Shown piece by piece: positions 23,673 through 36,400 of a DNA stretch of 64,000 nt. Source of the DNA: Boswellia sacra. Its lineage: Eukaryota > Streptophyta > Magnoliopsida > Sapindales > Burseraceae. The position numbers and the translations under genes were made by a program. Location: positions 2,632,501 through 2,696,500 of the forward strand of contig SNVD02009519.1 of NCBI GenBank assembly GCA_013180625.2. Reading direction: 5' to 3'. Below the pieces are notes generated by a model. The model ran no database searches, was not told the origin of the DNA, and saw nothing but the letters and a program-made list of their open reading frames with translations. The stretch's first letter is position 1; each line of letters begins with the position of its first letter.

Positions 23673-25350
23673 AATGGCCGCTGAATATGTCCCATATATA
23701 TTATGAACTAAATTAGTTATTTTTTTTATTGATTGAATCAGTAAACAATTAAATTAATTGTCATCTGTTGTCCTGGTTGCACACAGCGTGGTGAAAAGCT
23801 ATTGTTTGAGCTTCTCGAGTCGTCCAGTGCTCGTGATGGCTCCTCTGGGGATTGTACCTGCTTTTGAGTTTGCTTTTATCGTCACGTTCATTGCACTCTT
23901 GATCTGGTCTCTTGCCAATTACTTGCATGTCAGCTATCATGGTAATCTATGGATGGATATGGGGGAGAAAATGTAAGTTGGAAGACCTTTCCCTTGAATG
24001 TCATCCAAACTAAGTTTAAATATGAATAACACAACACTTGAAAACTTACTATGTAGTATTAATTATACAATAGAATTACAAGAATTTGTAAAGTTAAATT
24101 TGTATAAAGAGTTTATCAGAGTAACATTGCATATGTATACATGTATCGTTAAAATTTTAAAATACACAACAAACACAATTTTGTGCATGTGTATCCATGA
24201 TGTGCATATGTGTTCAGGAATTTGGTGGATATGGCGGTGAGGATAGATTAAGATATAAAGTTTAGAGCAATTATAATTGATAAGGGGTAGAGTGAGGAGG
24301 GTGAGAGATATATATTCAATAATTTAACTTTTCATTTCACTCTCTCACTTAAAGAAATATTTCTTTCCTCTACATAATAACTTGATTACAAGCTTATTCA
24401 TAGACTTCTTATTATGTATCTAAAATGTATCTAATTAATTACATTAAAATGTTAAATATATGAACATAATTTAATTGTACTCATAAATTGTCTTTTCATT
24501 TTCAAAATGAATCTAGACTTCTAATTTCGAAGATACTTTTCTCCAACATATATATATATTCTGTAGTTGCATAACTTGCATGTCTAGATAGGAACCCTCC
24601 ATTTCTAACGTAGATTATGGCATTTGGTTTTGGCTTCGACAGGTGGCAAGCCAAGCTCCGAAGTGTATATCATTAAGGCTCGGTTATATTGGAAACACAT
24701 GTTCGGCATTTCTCTTCTTTCCTGTAACTCGAGCATCTTCAATTTTGCCTCTGGTTGGGCTCACTTCGGAGTCGAGCATCAAGTATCGTATCTGGCTTGG
24801 GAATCTCTCCAATCTCCTTTTTCTTGGGCATACAGTAGGTTTTCTTATTTTCTGGGGCATGACTCATCAGATGTGGCAGGTACTGTAACTGACTTCCAGT
24901 TCATAAATCTAATTATTAATTACTTTTGGTTATTAGTAGTTTGGATTTTTACATGATCTTGATTGTCGTTGTTCTTAAAGTTAGAAGAAGAATGACAATC
25001 GATATAATTTATATAGTGGGTTGAGTCATTTTGTTTCCTCACCTTCCTTTTAATTTCTTTATGGGAAGGAGAAATAATAGGTGGTTGATTTTATGTATCT
25101 ATATATGTCCATGTATGGGATAGAAGCAAGCTAAAATCTCTATCGATTTAAGATATAATTAAGTATTTAAAGAGGCCTACCTAGAAAGCTTAATAGCGAT
25201 GCAATTTATAGCACTTTTCACCCAATAGTTTCATAAGATAGTCCACTCAGTGTACTCTGTAAAAGTTCGAGTATTTACTATATGTGCTTGAGCTTGAATT
25301 ATAATTCAATGCGTAAACATATAGTTTATTCCACACATACAGCTAAATAA

Positions 25351-26270
25351 AGGGAAATTAGCAGGAATGCCCTTCTTTTAGGGTTTCTTATAAAAATAAC
25401 CCACTTCTCAAATATTTGTACGCCATGACCCTCTAGCCCAAGAAAAGACTAAAATACCCTTCTTTCCATTACAACCTTCATCTCTCCAACCTCCATATTA
25501 ACTTCTCTCCATTTAGATTCTTTCCCTCACATTTTTAAAAAATTTCTAAATTTTTTGACATTTCTTTGTTTACGAACACTTAGAATGAGTTTAATAATAG
25601 TGTTTTTTTTTTGGTTTTACGTATGAATGTTGTACTTTTTCACTGAAATCATGTTGGAGATGAAAAATGATGACTAGAAATTGTTTTCAAATCGATGTCT
25701 GACATCCAATAGCAATTGACAAATTTTTGTCAAATAGTGTCCGATGTCCAACAACTTCCAATGGACGTCTATCAGATGGTGTCCAACGTCCGACAGTGTC
25801 AGACGAACGTCTGATGTCAATTATCATCTTTAACCTCCAGCCAATTCCACAATTTTCATCTCGTCTCAAGCTTCAAACTCAACATAATTTTAGTTTTCAA
25901 TCAAAATACAAGTTATAATACAATCAATCTTACATTAATGGTTGATGCCAAGTCCGATTCAAAGCAAATGTCATCTCCTTCTTCCTTCTGTCTTCCAATC
26001 TTGTAACTACTCATCTCTACACGGGAATGAATATGGTCTTTTGTTGTTTTCTGAAAACAAAACAGAGCTTGATTTTTGTTAAAGCAAAGTGAAGTGAAGG
26101 TTGATTCAATGGAGTGGCGGTTGAGAGAGGCTAAGCTTAAGGAGAGGAGAAAGAATAAAAAGGGTAGTTTGGTCTTTTACCAATCAAGAGGGTTCTGACC
26201 TGCAAAAAATGGGGAGGTCATTTTTAGAAGAGACCCCTAAAATGGGGCCAATATTCCTGCTAATTTCCCC
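25351..26270. mobile_element. Long-TIR element in FRO-b intron 4
   Basis: A ~920-bp insertion beginning GGGAAATTAGCAGGAAT, with the exact inverse ATTCCTGCTAATTTCCC at its right end. The arms remain alignable for about 130 bp. A TAA flanks both sides and could be a 3-bp target duplication of the PIF/Harbinger type, though the long arms also resemble Mutator derivatives. The centre holds short degenerate repeats of GTCCGATGTCC/GGACGTCTGATG type. It has no coding capacity. Confidence 0.75.
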
Positions 26271-28738
26271 TAAACAAATGTCATTTGGGAAACATGCTGA
26301 AGTTCAGAGATATAAATTTGCTAAATAATTTGATATATATATATATATACATAACTACTGTTCTCTTGTTGCCCTGATGCTAATATCCATAGACCATAGT
26401 TGCCCAAGATTCATTGTCTCATATTTTTTAAAAGAATAATCAGAAATACAGGTCCTGGTTTCCTGTACATCCTTTCTAATTCCTTTACTATCAAATATAA
26501 ATCCGATTGAAGAAATCATATGTACAATGTATTTTGAATCGTGCACTGGTAATGCAATGGTTTTAAAATCTCCTAAAATATTTGATTCCAATATTTTCCT
26601 TTCTTACCCGGCATCATCTACTGTGATCGGAGAGATATATACTCATTTGTATATATAATAATCTGCATTTTGGCATTTGTATGTGGAAGGGCATGCAAGT
26701 GCGTATTTTGTTGTTACATTGAAAATGGTTTTGGCAACTATGCAGCTGAAGGAATGGAGCAAAACTTATGTGTGAAATTTAGCTGGAGTAATTGCGATAG
26801 CAATTGCTGTGGTGATATGGGTGACAAGCATTCCTCGCTTTAGGAGAAAGAAGTTCAGGTTCTTCTAAGCTCACCATCTCTACATTCTGTATATCATCTT
26901 CTATATGTTGCACGTTGGAGCTGCCTACTTTTGCATAATCCTTCCAGGGATCTTTCTTTTTGGTGTGGATCGATACCTGAGATTTCTACAGTCGCGAAAA
27001 TGGGCTAGATTACTGCAGCTCGCATCTTACCATGTGGAGCTGTTGCATTGAACTTCTCCAAGTGTCCTGGTAATTAGACAAGCTAAATACATGAATAATT
27101 CGGACCCGTTAAACACACACACACACACATATATACGCTTTTTCTTCCCAGGATTATATATATAATCCCACAAGCATTTTGTTCATAAATGTGCCAAGCA
27201 TTTCCAAGCTGCAGTGGCACCTTTTTGCTATGACTTCCAATTGTAACATGGAGCAGGATAAGCTCAGCATCATTGTAAAAAATGATGGAAGTTGGACGCA
27301 AAAGCTTTATCAAGAAATTTCTTCTTCTCCCGATCGTCTTCAAGTCTCTGTTGAAGGGCCCTATGGCCCTAATTAGTCTCATTTTCTAAGGTTATATAGA
27401 CTATCTATATATATATATATGCTTAATTAATTAATTGGTTCTATAATTATGTATCCAATTTTATCCTTCTAACAAAAGTCTTAATTTCCTTGCAGGCATG
27501 AATCACTGGTGGTGGTGTGCGGAGGTAGTGGTATTGCTCCTTTCATCTCCATAATCCGCGAAATCTTATTCCAAAGTACCAAACCAGATTGCCAAGTCCC
27601 AAATGTTCATCTCATTTGTGCCTTCAAGAACTCTGCTGATCTCTCACAGCTAGACCTCTTGCTCCCAATCTCCGGCACACCTATAGAATTTTCCAAAACA
27701 AAATTGGAGATAGAAGCCTATATCACCAGAGAGAGAGCAGCCTGAAGCAGATACCCATAAGCAATTGCAATCAATATGGTTCAAGCCATGTCCATTTGAC
27801 TCACCCATTTCTACGTTCTAGGCCCCAACACCTGGCTGTGGATTGGTGCAATAATAGCATCGTCATTTGTCATGTTCCTCCTCTTGCTGGGCATAGTGGC
27901 TCGCTAATACATTTACCCTACTGACACCAAGATGAAATATATCATTATTCGTACAAATGTCTCTGGGATATGTTTCTTGTTTGTGTCTGCATTTTTACAG
28001 CTTCTAGTGTAGTCTTCCTTTGGCGCAAGAAACAGAATGCAGTGGAAAGCAAGCAAGTTCAGAACCTGGAAGTACCAACACCAACAGCATCACCTGCAGG
28101 ATCATGGTTTCACAATGCGGATAGGGAGCTCGAAAGCCTTCTCCATCAGTCCCTAGTTCAAGCTACCAAGGTGCATTTCGGTGAAAGGCTTAATCTCAAA
28201 AGTAAGTTGCCTACCTATGGAGAATTTGTGAAAACAATCAACTGGAAGGACACTTTAATTTTTAGCCGGTTCACTATTTATTTTTAGTCTATTTAAGTTT
28301 AATTTGAAGGACAAAAATGTGTTATCAAATAAGTTATAAAGCACACGAAGTATATATTTGACAAATTAACGAATGCTTCACAAGTTGCATCAATTGTTTG
28401 CTTGTCAAATCCTAACAACAATTATAATATTAAAAAAAATAGAGTTTTGACCAAACAATCCATTTACTATATTGCATGACATCCTCTAATTTATTTTCTC
28501 CTGTATATTTCTTACTTCTAATTGACATTAGGCTAATCAACATAACTGAACGTACCATTTTAATACTGTTGAAGTGAATGTGCGGCTTTATTTTGCAGAA
28601 ACACTGTTTGACTTGAAAGGATCGGGTGGTGGAGTTCTAGTGTGTGGCCCAAGAAAGATGCGGCATGAGGTTGCGAAGATTTGTTCATCTGGGTTGGGAG
28701 GTAACCTGCACTTTGAGGCAATTAGCTTCAACTGGTGA

Positions 28739-29026
28739 TCCACGTATCCATGTGCTAGCTAGCTTGTTGTTTAACGTCCCTCAATCTGTTACATAAAGCT
28801 CATGTTTCCTCGTTTATATATGTATGTCATGAAGTCCACGTATCCATGTGCTAGCTAGCTTGTTGTTTAACGTCCTTCAATCTGTTACATAAAGCTCATG
28901 TTTCCTCGTTTATATATGTATGTCATGAAGTCCACGTATCCATGTGCTAGCTAGCTTGTTGTTTAACGTCCTTCAATCTGTTACATAAAGCTCATGTTTC
29001 CTCGTCTATATATGTATGTCATGAAG
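28739..29026. repeat. Tandem array of 3 x 96 bp directly after the FRO-b stop codon
   Basis: Three almost identical 96-bp units, starting at 28739, 28835 and 28931 with TCCACGTATCCATGTGC, begin at the base after the TGA of FRO-b exon 8. Only about two base differences are visible among the copies. FRO-a carries one diverged unit in the same place. The near identity indicates very recent amplification in the former 3' UTR. Confidence 0.97.
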
Positions 29027-29139
29027 TTTTATCCTACTCACTGTTGTCTGGCCTTAGACGCGCTCATCACCTCCTCTAATTAAACTATTTCATCTAAAAT
29101 GACAACTTCTTGTAATATATACTTTTTTATTTGATATAT

Positions 29140-29600
29140 ACTTAGGTGGCAATTCATGTTTGTATTTTGCTTAGCTAAAACTCAAATTAGGAGATAATCA
29201 TATTCTAGGAGATAAACTAGTAAAATTTTGACTAACGGGATACGATCTATTTAATTATTTGTATCAAGACTTAAAACATTTAGCCCGACTAATAAACCTG
29301 TTGTAACTTCATTACATTAAATCACATAACCTACTTAATTATTTAATAGATATATGCTTAACCAAGCATATTTTATGTATTTATATTAATTAAAATTATC
29401 CACTAATATGAACAATTATTAATATAAAAAATAATGAAAATAATTTGAATTTGCTATTGAATATATTAATTTGTTTCTTAATTATTTGTACTCGACATGA
29501 TATACTTAATTATTTATATCATTAAATGAATTAACGTGTTTAATAGCCTAAACACAAATCCGACACATTTATTAATCGATAAATGAAGTAACTCGCGTGT
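29140..29600. mobile_element. Decayed relative of the hAT MITE at 505-1008
   Basis: The left part begins near TAGGTGGCAATTCATG, similar to the TAGGGATGGCAATTTGGG end of the intact element. The right part contains AACACAAATCCGACAC and ATTTATTAATCG, inverse to words near the left end of that element. The expected right terminus and target duplication are missing, so the copy is truncated or diverged. Confidence 0.5.
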
Positions 29601-29619
29601 CTAACTATCAAGAAATTGT

Positions 29620-30705
29620 ACACAATAGGCTCAACAACAGTGAGCATTCATAAAAAATATTTCGTTGAGGTAGATAGAGTACTCCTGCCTTTGGTCCAAT
29701 CATGGGAGTATATCACAATTAAAGATTGTCATAGCCTTCGTGCAATAATCCATGTCTAGCTACGAGTAGTAATAGCATAGGATATTAAGATTTTAACCTT
29801 TTCTTATACATAACTAAGACTTCGGAATTAATTGAATAAATCAGTTTGTGGCTAATAAATTATCAAATTCAATGTCTCTAGTGCAAACTAATTTGACATA
29901 AAATAGAATAATAATAATTCATGCACAAGCAAACCAAGGCAAGCTAAGCAGCATTCCAATCCCGGAAGCCCTCAAGGGAAATCAATGGGCCGGTAACTTC
30001 CATATTCACATGTTTTCTGTTTGATAGCATTTACAGATGAGCAGGTGGTAGACTCTTCATATGTTTTCTGTTTGTACTTTTATATTTCCCAGATCATTTA
30101 AAATTTTGCATTTAAACATCAAGCCAACCACCCTTATTAGACACTGCAAATCTTTTGATGTTTGAAGCCCAAGCTTTTTGTAACTGGAAGTTTCTCTTCT
30201 TTTGATCAATTATCATATAAATTCTGCTAATAGGAAAGTGATATAAAAATATAGAATTTGGTCCAATAGAATGAGCCATGCCATTCTTTCTTTTTCAAGC
30301 CACCAAGGGTTTATCTTTTAATTTTTTTTAAATAAAAGATAGAAAACAAAATATGATCTATGTCCGCCAATGTGTGATCTATCGGTCCCATCTATTATTT
30401 GACAAAAAAAAAATCATTTTAATCATAACTTTGTGATTTTGCTATTTTATTACGTACGCATCTATTTTATTTATCATTATACTATGATTTACATATTTAC
30501 AAATATACATATATTTTATAAGCATGAACGGAGTAATTAACTCGCAATAATATGTGTGTGTGTGTGTGTTCGAGTAGGGTTCAACAACAGTCATTAATGA
30601 TGTATTAATTAGTGACACTTGCTTCTATTAAGAAAAATTATACTTTTTCACTGCAGCTATCCATAAGAGACAGAACATCAAACTTTCATGGTCTCACTTG
30701 ATGAT
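29620..30705 (+). promoter_or_regulatory. Orphan FRO promoter unit 1 (no gene follows)
   Basis: Collinear with the FRO-a and FRO-b upstream regions: the GGTCCAATCATGGGAG word near 29695, TTCATATGTTTTCTGTTTG near 30060, CATCAAGCCAACC near 30118, TTCTTTCTTTTTCAAGCCA near 30287, and the leader motif ending CATCAAACTTTCATGGTCTC near 30690. It stops about where the last ~90 bp before the ATG would be and joins a second unit. The G-box position reads CAATGTG and the TATA position reads TATCCATAAG, so both sites are damaged. It looks like a leftover from a deleted or incompletely duplicated FRO gene. Confidence 0.6.
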
Positions 30706-31270
30706 AATAAATAATAACCAAGACAAGCAAAGGCTGCAAAGTGCTAAGTTGGCAGCATTCCAAGCCGCTAGAACCTAAAGGGACGGGGCTAAATTCCATA
30801 TCGTCACACTGAGCAAATACAACAAAATACGATTCATCATGCCTGTTAGCATCTGTAGCAGACACTTCTTATACTTTCTGTTTGTAGTTTATATTTCATT
30901 TCGTAGGCCATTTAAAATTTTATATATAAACATCAAACCCTACCGCAAAATTATGAGATATTTGAAGTCTTAACCCATTTTAATTGGAAGTTTCTTCTTC
31001 GTTTTGTTAGATTGTTATAAAAATATCATATAAATCATGCTCATGGAACATCTAATAGAATGTCCTATATTCTCTCTTTCTTTTTCAAGCCAGGAAGTTT
31101 TTATCTTTTAGTTTACTAAAATAAAAAAAAATGGGTAAAAATAAAATGCAATTTTCGTCCACGTGTGATGTATCGAATATACCATTAATTGTGTGCTGCA
31201 AAATATTTAATATTATCATCTTTGTATCAATCTTATGATTGTGATATTCAATTACAGCATGTATTTTATT
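30706..31270 (+). promoter_or_regulatory. Orphan FRO promoter unit 2 (truncated)
   Basis: A second promoter unit starts at ACCAAGACAAGCAAAGGC and follows the same order: GGACGGGGCTAAATTCC, CATCAAACCCTACC near 30930, TTCTTTTTCAAGCCAGGAAG near 31080, and an intact G-box CACGTG at 31160-31165. Similarity ends near 31270, before the TATA region. It is closer in detail to the FRO-c upstream region, which lacks this G-box block. Confidence 0.6.
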
Positions 31271-32344
31271 TATTGTTATAATCTGAGTTTGCTGGGAAAA
31301 AGACAACAAACAAAAGCAACAATGACAATTGAAAATAGCCTACCAAACCAAGTAACGATCATGACAAATATAAATCATAACAAAATCAACAATCATATAA
31401 AAAATAAATTCACATATATTATTTTATATATATTATATAAAACTAAAATTTTCTTAAAAACTTCAAAACTTCAAAAATCTTGATTATCAAAATTTTTTAT
31501 TAATAAACTGCTGGTAAATTTCAAAACTTGGCCACCAGACCAGCTTTTCTAAAATTTGAGGAACGGAAATTAATTAAATAGTCGAAGCTTTGTAATCTGT
31601 CCGATTCAAGCAGAAAAAGAATTCTATGCGGGCCTCATTATAGATATCTGGAGATTGTCTCTCCAATTTTTTGGAGAGATTTGTGGAGATCCGCACCTTT
31701 TCTTCAAATTATAGCACCTTGGATCAGTTAGCTAGTAAGAGCTCAGGGATAATCAAATTATTAAATGTAAGTATTTTTTTTTTTCTTGTTTTGGGTTATC
31801 AAATTTCGCTTTCTGTAGTTGCAAGAATGAAGTTAAACTGAGAGCAGGTGCACTAGAAAGAGAACAAATATAGTTAAAGTTAATTTGGGAATAAATTGTC
31901 GTTTATTTAAAAATAATATTAATTTTGAAACATTTAATAAAATAATAGTGTCTGTTGATAAAACTTTTTCTAGTTTGTCTTCCAAATCAAATTTGATAAA
32001 ACTTTTAATATTTATACATACAATTAATATTTTAAAATATCATTTGTTTTTTGCCATCTTATTTTAATATCAAATTCATTGCTCAACTTATTAATATATT
32101 TTTGCTTGGATCTTTATTTTAAAGCACATCTTAAAAAAATAGTTTTTTATTGTCATCAAATATAAATAATAAATGCATATATTGTAAGAGTTCTAGTGCT
32201 TTCTAAATTTTGTTGTTTTCTATCTTTAATAAATTTTGCCCCCACTCAATAAAAATTCTAGCTTCAGCATTCCATGTCATGTTAGTGTGTCTAAGAATTT
32301 TACTAAACATGCTCGCCAATAATTTGTGAGTCACATTATACCGA
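31271..32344. other. Unassigned AT-rich spacer
   Basis: This stretch separates orphan unit 2 from the FRO-c upstream region and has no counterpart in the other FRO intergenic spaces, so it is probably inserted or foreign to the repeat unit. It contains a small perfect hairpin near 31660-31680, with TCTCTCCAA pairing with TTGGAGAGA. No gene can be supported. Confidence 0.4.
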
Positions 32345-32545
32345 ATGTATCGATACATTAATTTTTAAAATAATATAAAAGTTATAAATTGGTGTATAAA
32401 AATTGTAAACGAGTGTATAAAAGTTGTTTTTACAACTTTTATATACTTATTTATAACTTTACAATTTTTATATACTCATTTATAACATTTTTACAATTTT
32501 TATACAATTTTAAAAATTGATGTATGATACATCTAATGTATCATA
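32345..32545. mobile_element. AT-rich hairpin MITE
   Basis: A ~200-bp element almost fully self-complementary. The left end ATGTATCGATACATTAATTT pairs with the right end AAATTGATGTATGATACAT, and the centre is AAAGTTG-TTTTTA-CAACTTT. Internal words match the fragment at 1-112. It would transcribe into a long hairpin. No coding sequence is present. Confidence 0.65.
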
Positions 32546-32559
32546 GCAATTTCCATAAT

Positions 32560-33447
32560 TTGTCCAACTTATTAAACATCTTATAAGACAAATTTCAACT
32601 CAATAAATCTATGTCATCAAGCAACTCATTGAGATGTGTTGAATTTTACACAATACCCAACAATGGTGAACATTAATTTACAAGACATTTGCATGAACTA
32701 TTTTGAAATATATTTTTCTTCGAATAACTTGAATTTGGTTAGACAATCAAATCAATAATTTTTTAGACTTACAAGAAAAACTCATAATCGCTTATAAAAT
32801 TTAACTACTTTATATCATTATACCTTTTGCCTTTTTTTTAATTTAAGAAGAGATACAAGCAAGAAACCGAGATCGATCGCTTCACAAAACAAAGCCATTG
32901 GTGAAATTAAACTTGACATAATAATGATAACAATGTAATAATAATAGTAATAATGCACATATAAGCAAACCAAGACAAGCTAACCAGAGTTCCAATCCGC
33001 TAGAACCTCAAGGGACGAGGCTAAGTTCCATAGTCACATCACCTGCGCAAATACAACAAAATACGAATAGACAGGGAACACTTTTATTTTATTTTTATTT
33101 TTGGTTAATAAGCAAGAGTTGGGGAAGTAATTGACTTGCAATGATCAACTAATTTAACATATATATGTAACCGAATGTGTTCGATGGAGATGTACTTGGA
33201 CAAGAGTTGGCGGCTTTAACCGTGCACAAATTAAGCTGTTTCTTAAGAGTTGCATCGATCTACAAATAAAAATGCATTAATGAATGCCAATATCGCCATC
33301 TATTCACATCACTTCTGCTTTTTCACTGTATATATAAGAGAGGGAATTTCAAACTTTGAGTCATCACTTGACTCAAGATATCCTTTCATTTCGGTACGCC
33401 GCAAGGCCAGCAGCAATTGCAAAGGGTCGAGCTACAAGGATCAGAAA
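32560..33447 (+). promoter_or_regulatory. FRO-c promoter unit with internal deletion
   Basis: It shares AACTTATTAAACATCTTATAA near 32572, ACCTCAAGGGACGAGGCTAA near 33006, E-box CACCTG at 33040-33045 and TATATAAG at 33331-33338 with the other FRO promoters. It lacks the middle block carrying the TTCTTTCTTTTT word and CACGTG that FRO-a, FRO-b and orphan 2 have, so its bHLH site content differs. Confidence 0.6.
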
Positions 33448-36400
33448 ATGGGCGGCAGCACACTCTTAATACGGACAATATGCCTTGTGGCGTTTGTTAC
33501 GTGGATTGCGGCTTGGGTTCTGTTGCCTACCGACCTCTACAAAGAACCTTGGACTATCTCAATTAAAAGCAAGCTCAACTCCGTAACATTTTTTAGAGAG
33601 CAAGGTCGCCATTTTATTTTCCGTTGTTAATATCGTCAGAGACTTAATATTAGAGTTAACCCAACACCTACAAACATAAATTTTTAGAAAAATAATAAAT
33701 TAGATGTGAGGTTCGATCCGCGTTACAAATACACATAATATTAGAGATTTGAATATTAAAATTAAATCTAAAGAAAGCTTAAAGCTGGTAAATATAACTA
33801 TAATGCATACTTTTGGTTTGCTGTGCTTTGTTGTATTTTTTGTTTCGTTTCATAATTCACTAATCTGAATTTCTCTAAATGTTGCAGGGACAAATCTTAT
33901 TTTTTTGTCATTCCCTATAATGTTTATTGCTGCTTTGGGTTGTGTGTATCTAAACCTTCCGAAGATACCCAAGCAGGCGCAGCAGCCTTTCTCCAAAAGG
34001 TACATACATTACATTCATATCTGGACAAAATTTGTTCTTTCAAAGATAGAATAATAGTCAGCTGTCGTGTGTACTGGTTGCTCGCAGCGTGGTGAAAAGC
34101 CCATTTTTGAATAACTTCTCGAGTAGTCGGGTGCTGGTGACGGCTCCTTTCGGGATCGTAACTGCTTTGGAGCATACTTTCATAGTCATGTTCTTTGCAC
34201 TCTTGATCTGGTCTATGTACAATTACTTGTCTGTCACCTTTGAAAATCTCCACATGAATGGACGTGGGGAGAAAGTGTAAGTACCTTGAAATTCTTCTTG
34301 TCGCGTTTCTACCTCGTGAGTTTTTATTATCTCAATTGTAAAGTAAGGTTATTGCACTCTGGCTTTTGGGCTCGACAGGTGGCAAGCCAGGTTTCGAAGC
34401 GTGGCTTTCGGGTTCGGGCATGTGGCAAATACGTGTTGGGCATTTCTATTTTTTCCTGTAACTCGAGCATCTTCGATCTTGCCTCTGGTTGGTCTGACTT
34501 CGGAGTCGAGCATCAAGTACCATATCTGGCTCGGCCATCTCACCAATGTGCTTTCTGTTGGGCATACAATAGGTTTTCTTATTTACTGGGGCATGACTCA
34601 CCAGATGTCTAAGGTAATTTTAACTGTTTTCCAGTTTCTTAAAATTATTACTCTTCATGAATTTTCGGTCAAGTCTTTGACTTTTTAAAAGTGTTTATAG
34701 AATTAATAACGATATTATTGTTATTATTTTAGAGTAGAAGAAGAGTCCTGTAGCTTTTTGTCTTTTTTTTCAATATATTTTAATAGAACACCCAACATTA
34801 AGCCATTCTTAGAGTGAATTTAATTGGAATTCTGTATTGGTCAAAAAAACTTTTTTAATACTAAAACCTCTCTTAAAATTTTTCTGTGTAGTTTGGTTAT
34901 CACCTAATAAGAGCTTTTAAATGATTAAAAAAACAGTTTTACAGTTTTTGGAAAAAGTCCAAAACTGAGGTTTTTGGAAAAAGCAATTTTTGAGCTTTTT
35001 TTAAATTTTAAAATGTCAAAGATACCCTCATTTAATTTTAAATATCCTATTTTATTATTTCCTTATAACAAAATGCTATTTTGATAATTTAATTATAATA
35101 AATATTTTTATATTTGTCCCACCAAACAATCAATAATTTTTTTTATAAAAGCTCTACTTTTAGAAGCTCTATTTGTAAAAGCCGAAATAAACAGACCTTT
35201 ACTACAATGGTAAACAGCATTTTTTTTTTTTTGACATTTTGATTTCTTATATAATAAACGTTGACTTCAATTGATTGTGTTTGATATAAGGGGACAAAAA
35301 ATGTGTTTAGGTATTGCTGAGAAAACCCAAACCTGGCCCCAGCCCAGTCCTATGCAATATGTACCACTTCTTAAGAGAACTAAAGGCAAAATTGCACTAG
35401 GGGAGATTCGAACTCGGACAAGCCAGGAACCCTGGTGATACTGACAAAAAGTTTATGCCTTTAAAGCAGAAGTTGAACCAAATTATATATCCTGTATATT
35501 AATTTCAAAAATTGAGAAAACAGGGGATTCTCCAGGGGCGTGGCCAGGGCGTGGCCAAGGCGGGGCAGTTTTTTTTTTTTTTTCCTTTGACTGGGGGGAA
35601 TATTTTAGTCAAATATCAGATAAATGTGGCGCAGAGTTTATTGGAAACAACTTACGATGTATTTTGAATCCTTGATGATATACTTTTGTACTACGATGAG
35701 TCAATGAATACTCATTTTTGTATAATACTCTGTTTGTGTACGTAGACTTGCGGGTGCATGCACCTTTTGTTGTTATAATTGAATCAAGTGGTTAATTAAT
35801 TTTGTCAATGCAGCTGGTGGAATGGAGCAGAACTCATGTATCAAATTTAGCTGGAGTGATTGCGATTGTAATTTCTGTGGTGATGTGGGCGACAAGCATT
35901 CGTCTTATTAGAAGACAGATGTTTGAGGTTTTCTTCTACACTCACCATCTCTACATTCTTTATATCATCTTCTATGTATTGCACGTTGGCCCCGCCTACT
36001 TTTGCATGATCCTTCCGGGGATCTTCCTCTTTGTTGTGGATCGGTACTTGAGATTTCTACAGTCACGAAAAAGGAATAGATTACTCGCAGCTCGCCTCTT
36101 ACCATGTGGAGCTGTTGAATTGAGCTTCTCCAAGGCTCCTGGTAAGACAAGCACAAACAATAATTCAACAGTTCAGACACAGCTAGGACTAAAAATTTAT
36201 TAATTAATCTCATGTTTTCTCTTCCAGGATTGTATTATAATCCCACAAGCATTTTGTTCTTAAATGTGCCTAGCATTTCCACTCTGCAGTGGCACCCTTT
36301 CACTGTGCTTTCCAATGCTAACCTGGAGCAGGATAAGATTAGCATTATGGTCAAAAGCGATGGAAATTGGACTGAATCGCTTTGTGAAGAAATTTGGTGG

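Larger units (their letters stand above)
22273..28738 (+). pseudogene. FRO-b: decayed ferric-chelate reductase
   Basis: All eight FRO-a exons have counterparts (starting near 22273, 22534, 23788, 24643, 26746, 27152, 27496 and 28600), but the reading frame is broken many times. Exon 1 has a 4-nt insertion that leads to a stop. The donor after exon 2 is GC at 22637-22638. Exon 4 has a 2-nt insertion near 24668. Exon 5 has an in-frame TGA where FRO-a reads TCA, and further deletions. Exon 6 has a stop after GPYGPN. Exon 7 has a frameshift near the RERAA codons and a TAA where FRO-a has a Tyr codon. The first haem-ligand His of the HX13H pair is Arg. Exons 3 and 8 remain open. Two long-TIR elements interrupt introns 2 and 4. 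The high identity to FRO-a points to a recent duplication followed by relaxed selection. Confidence 0.9.
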
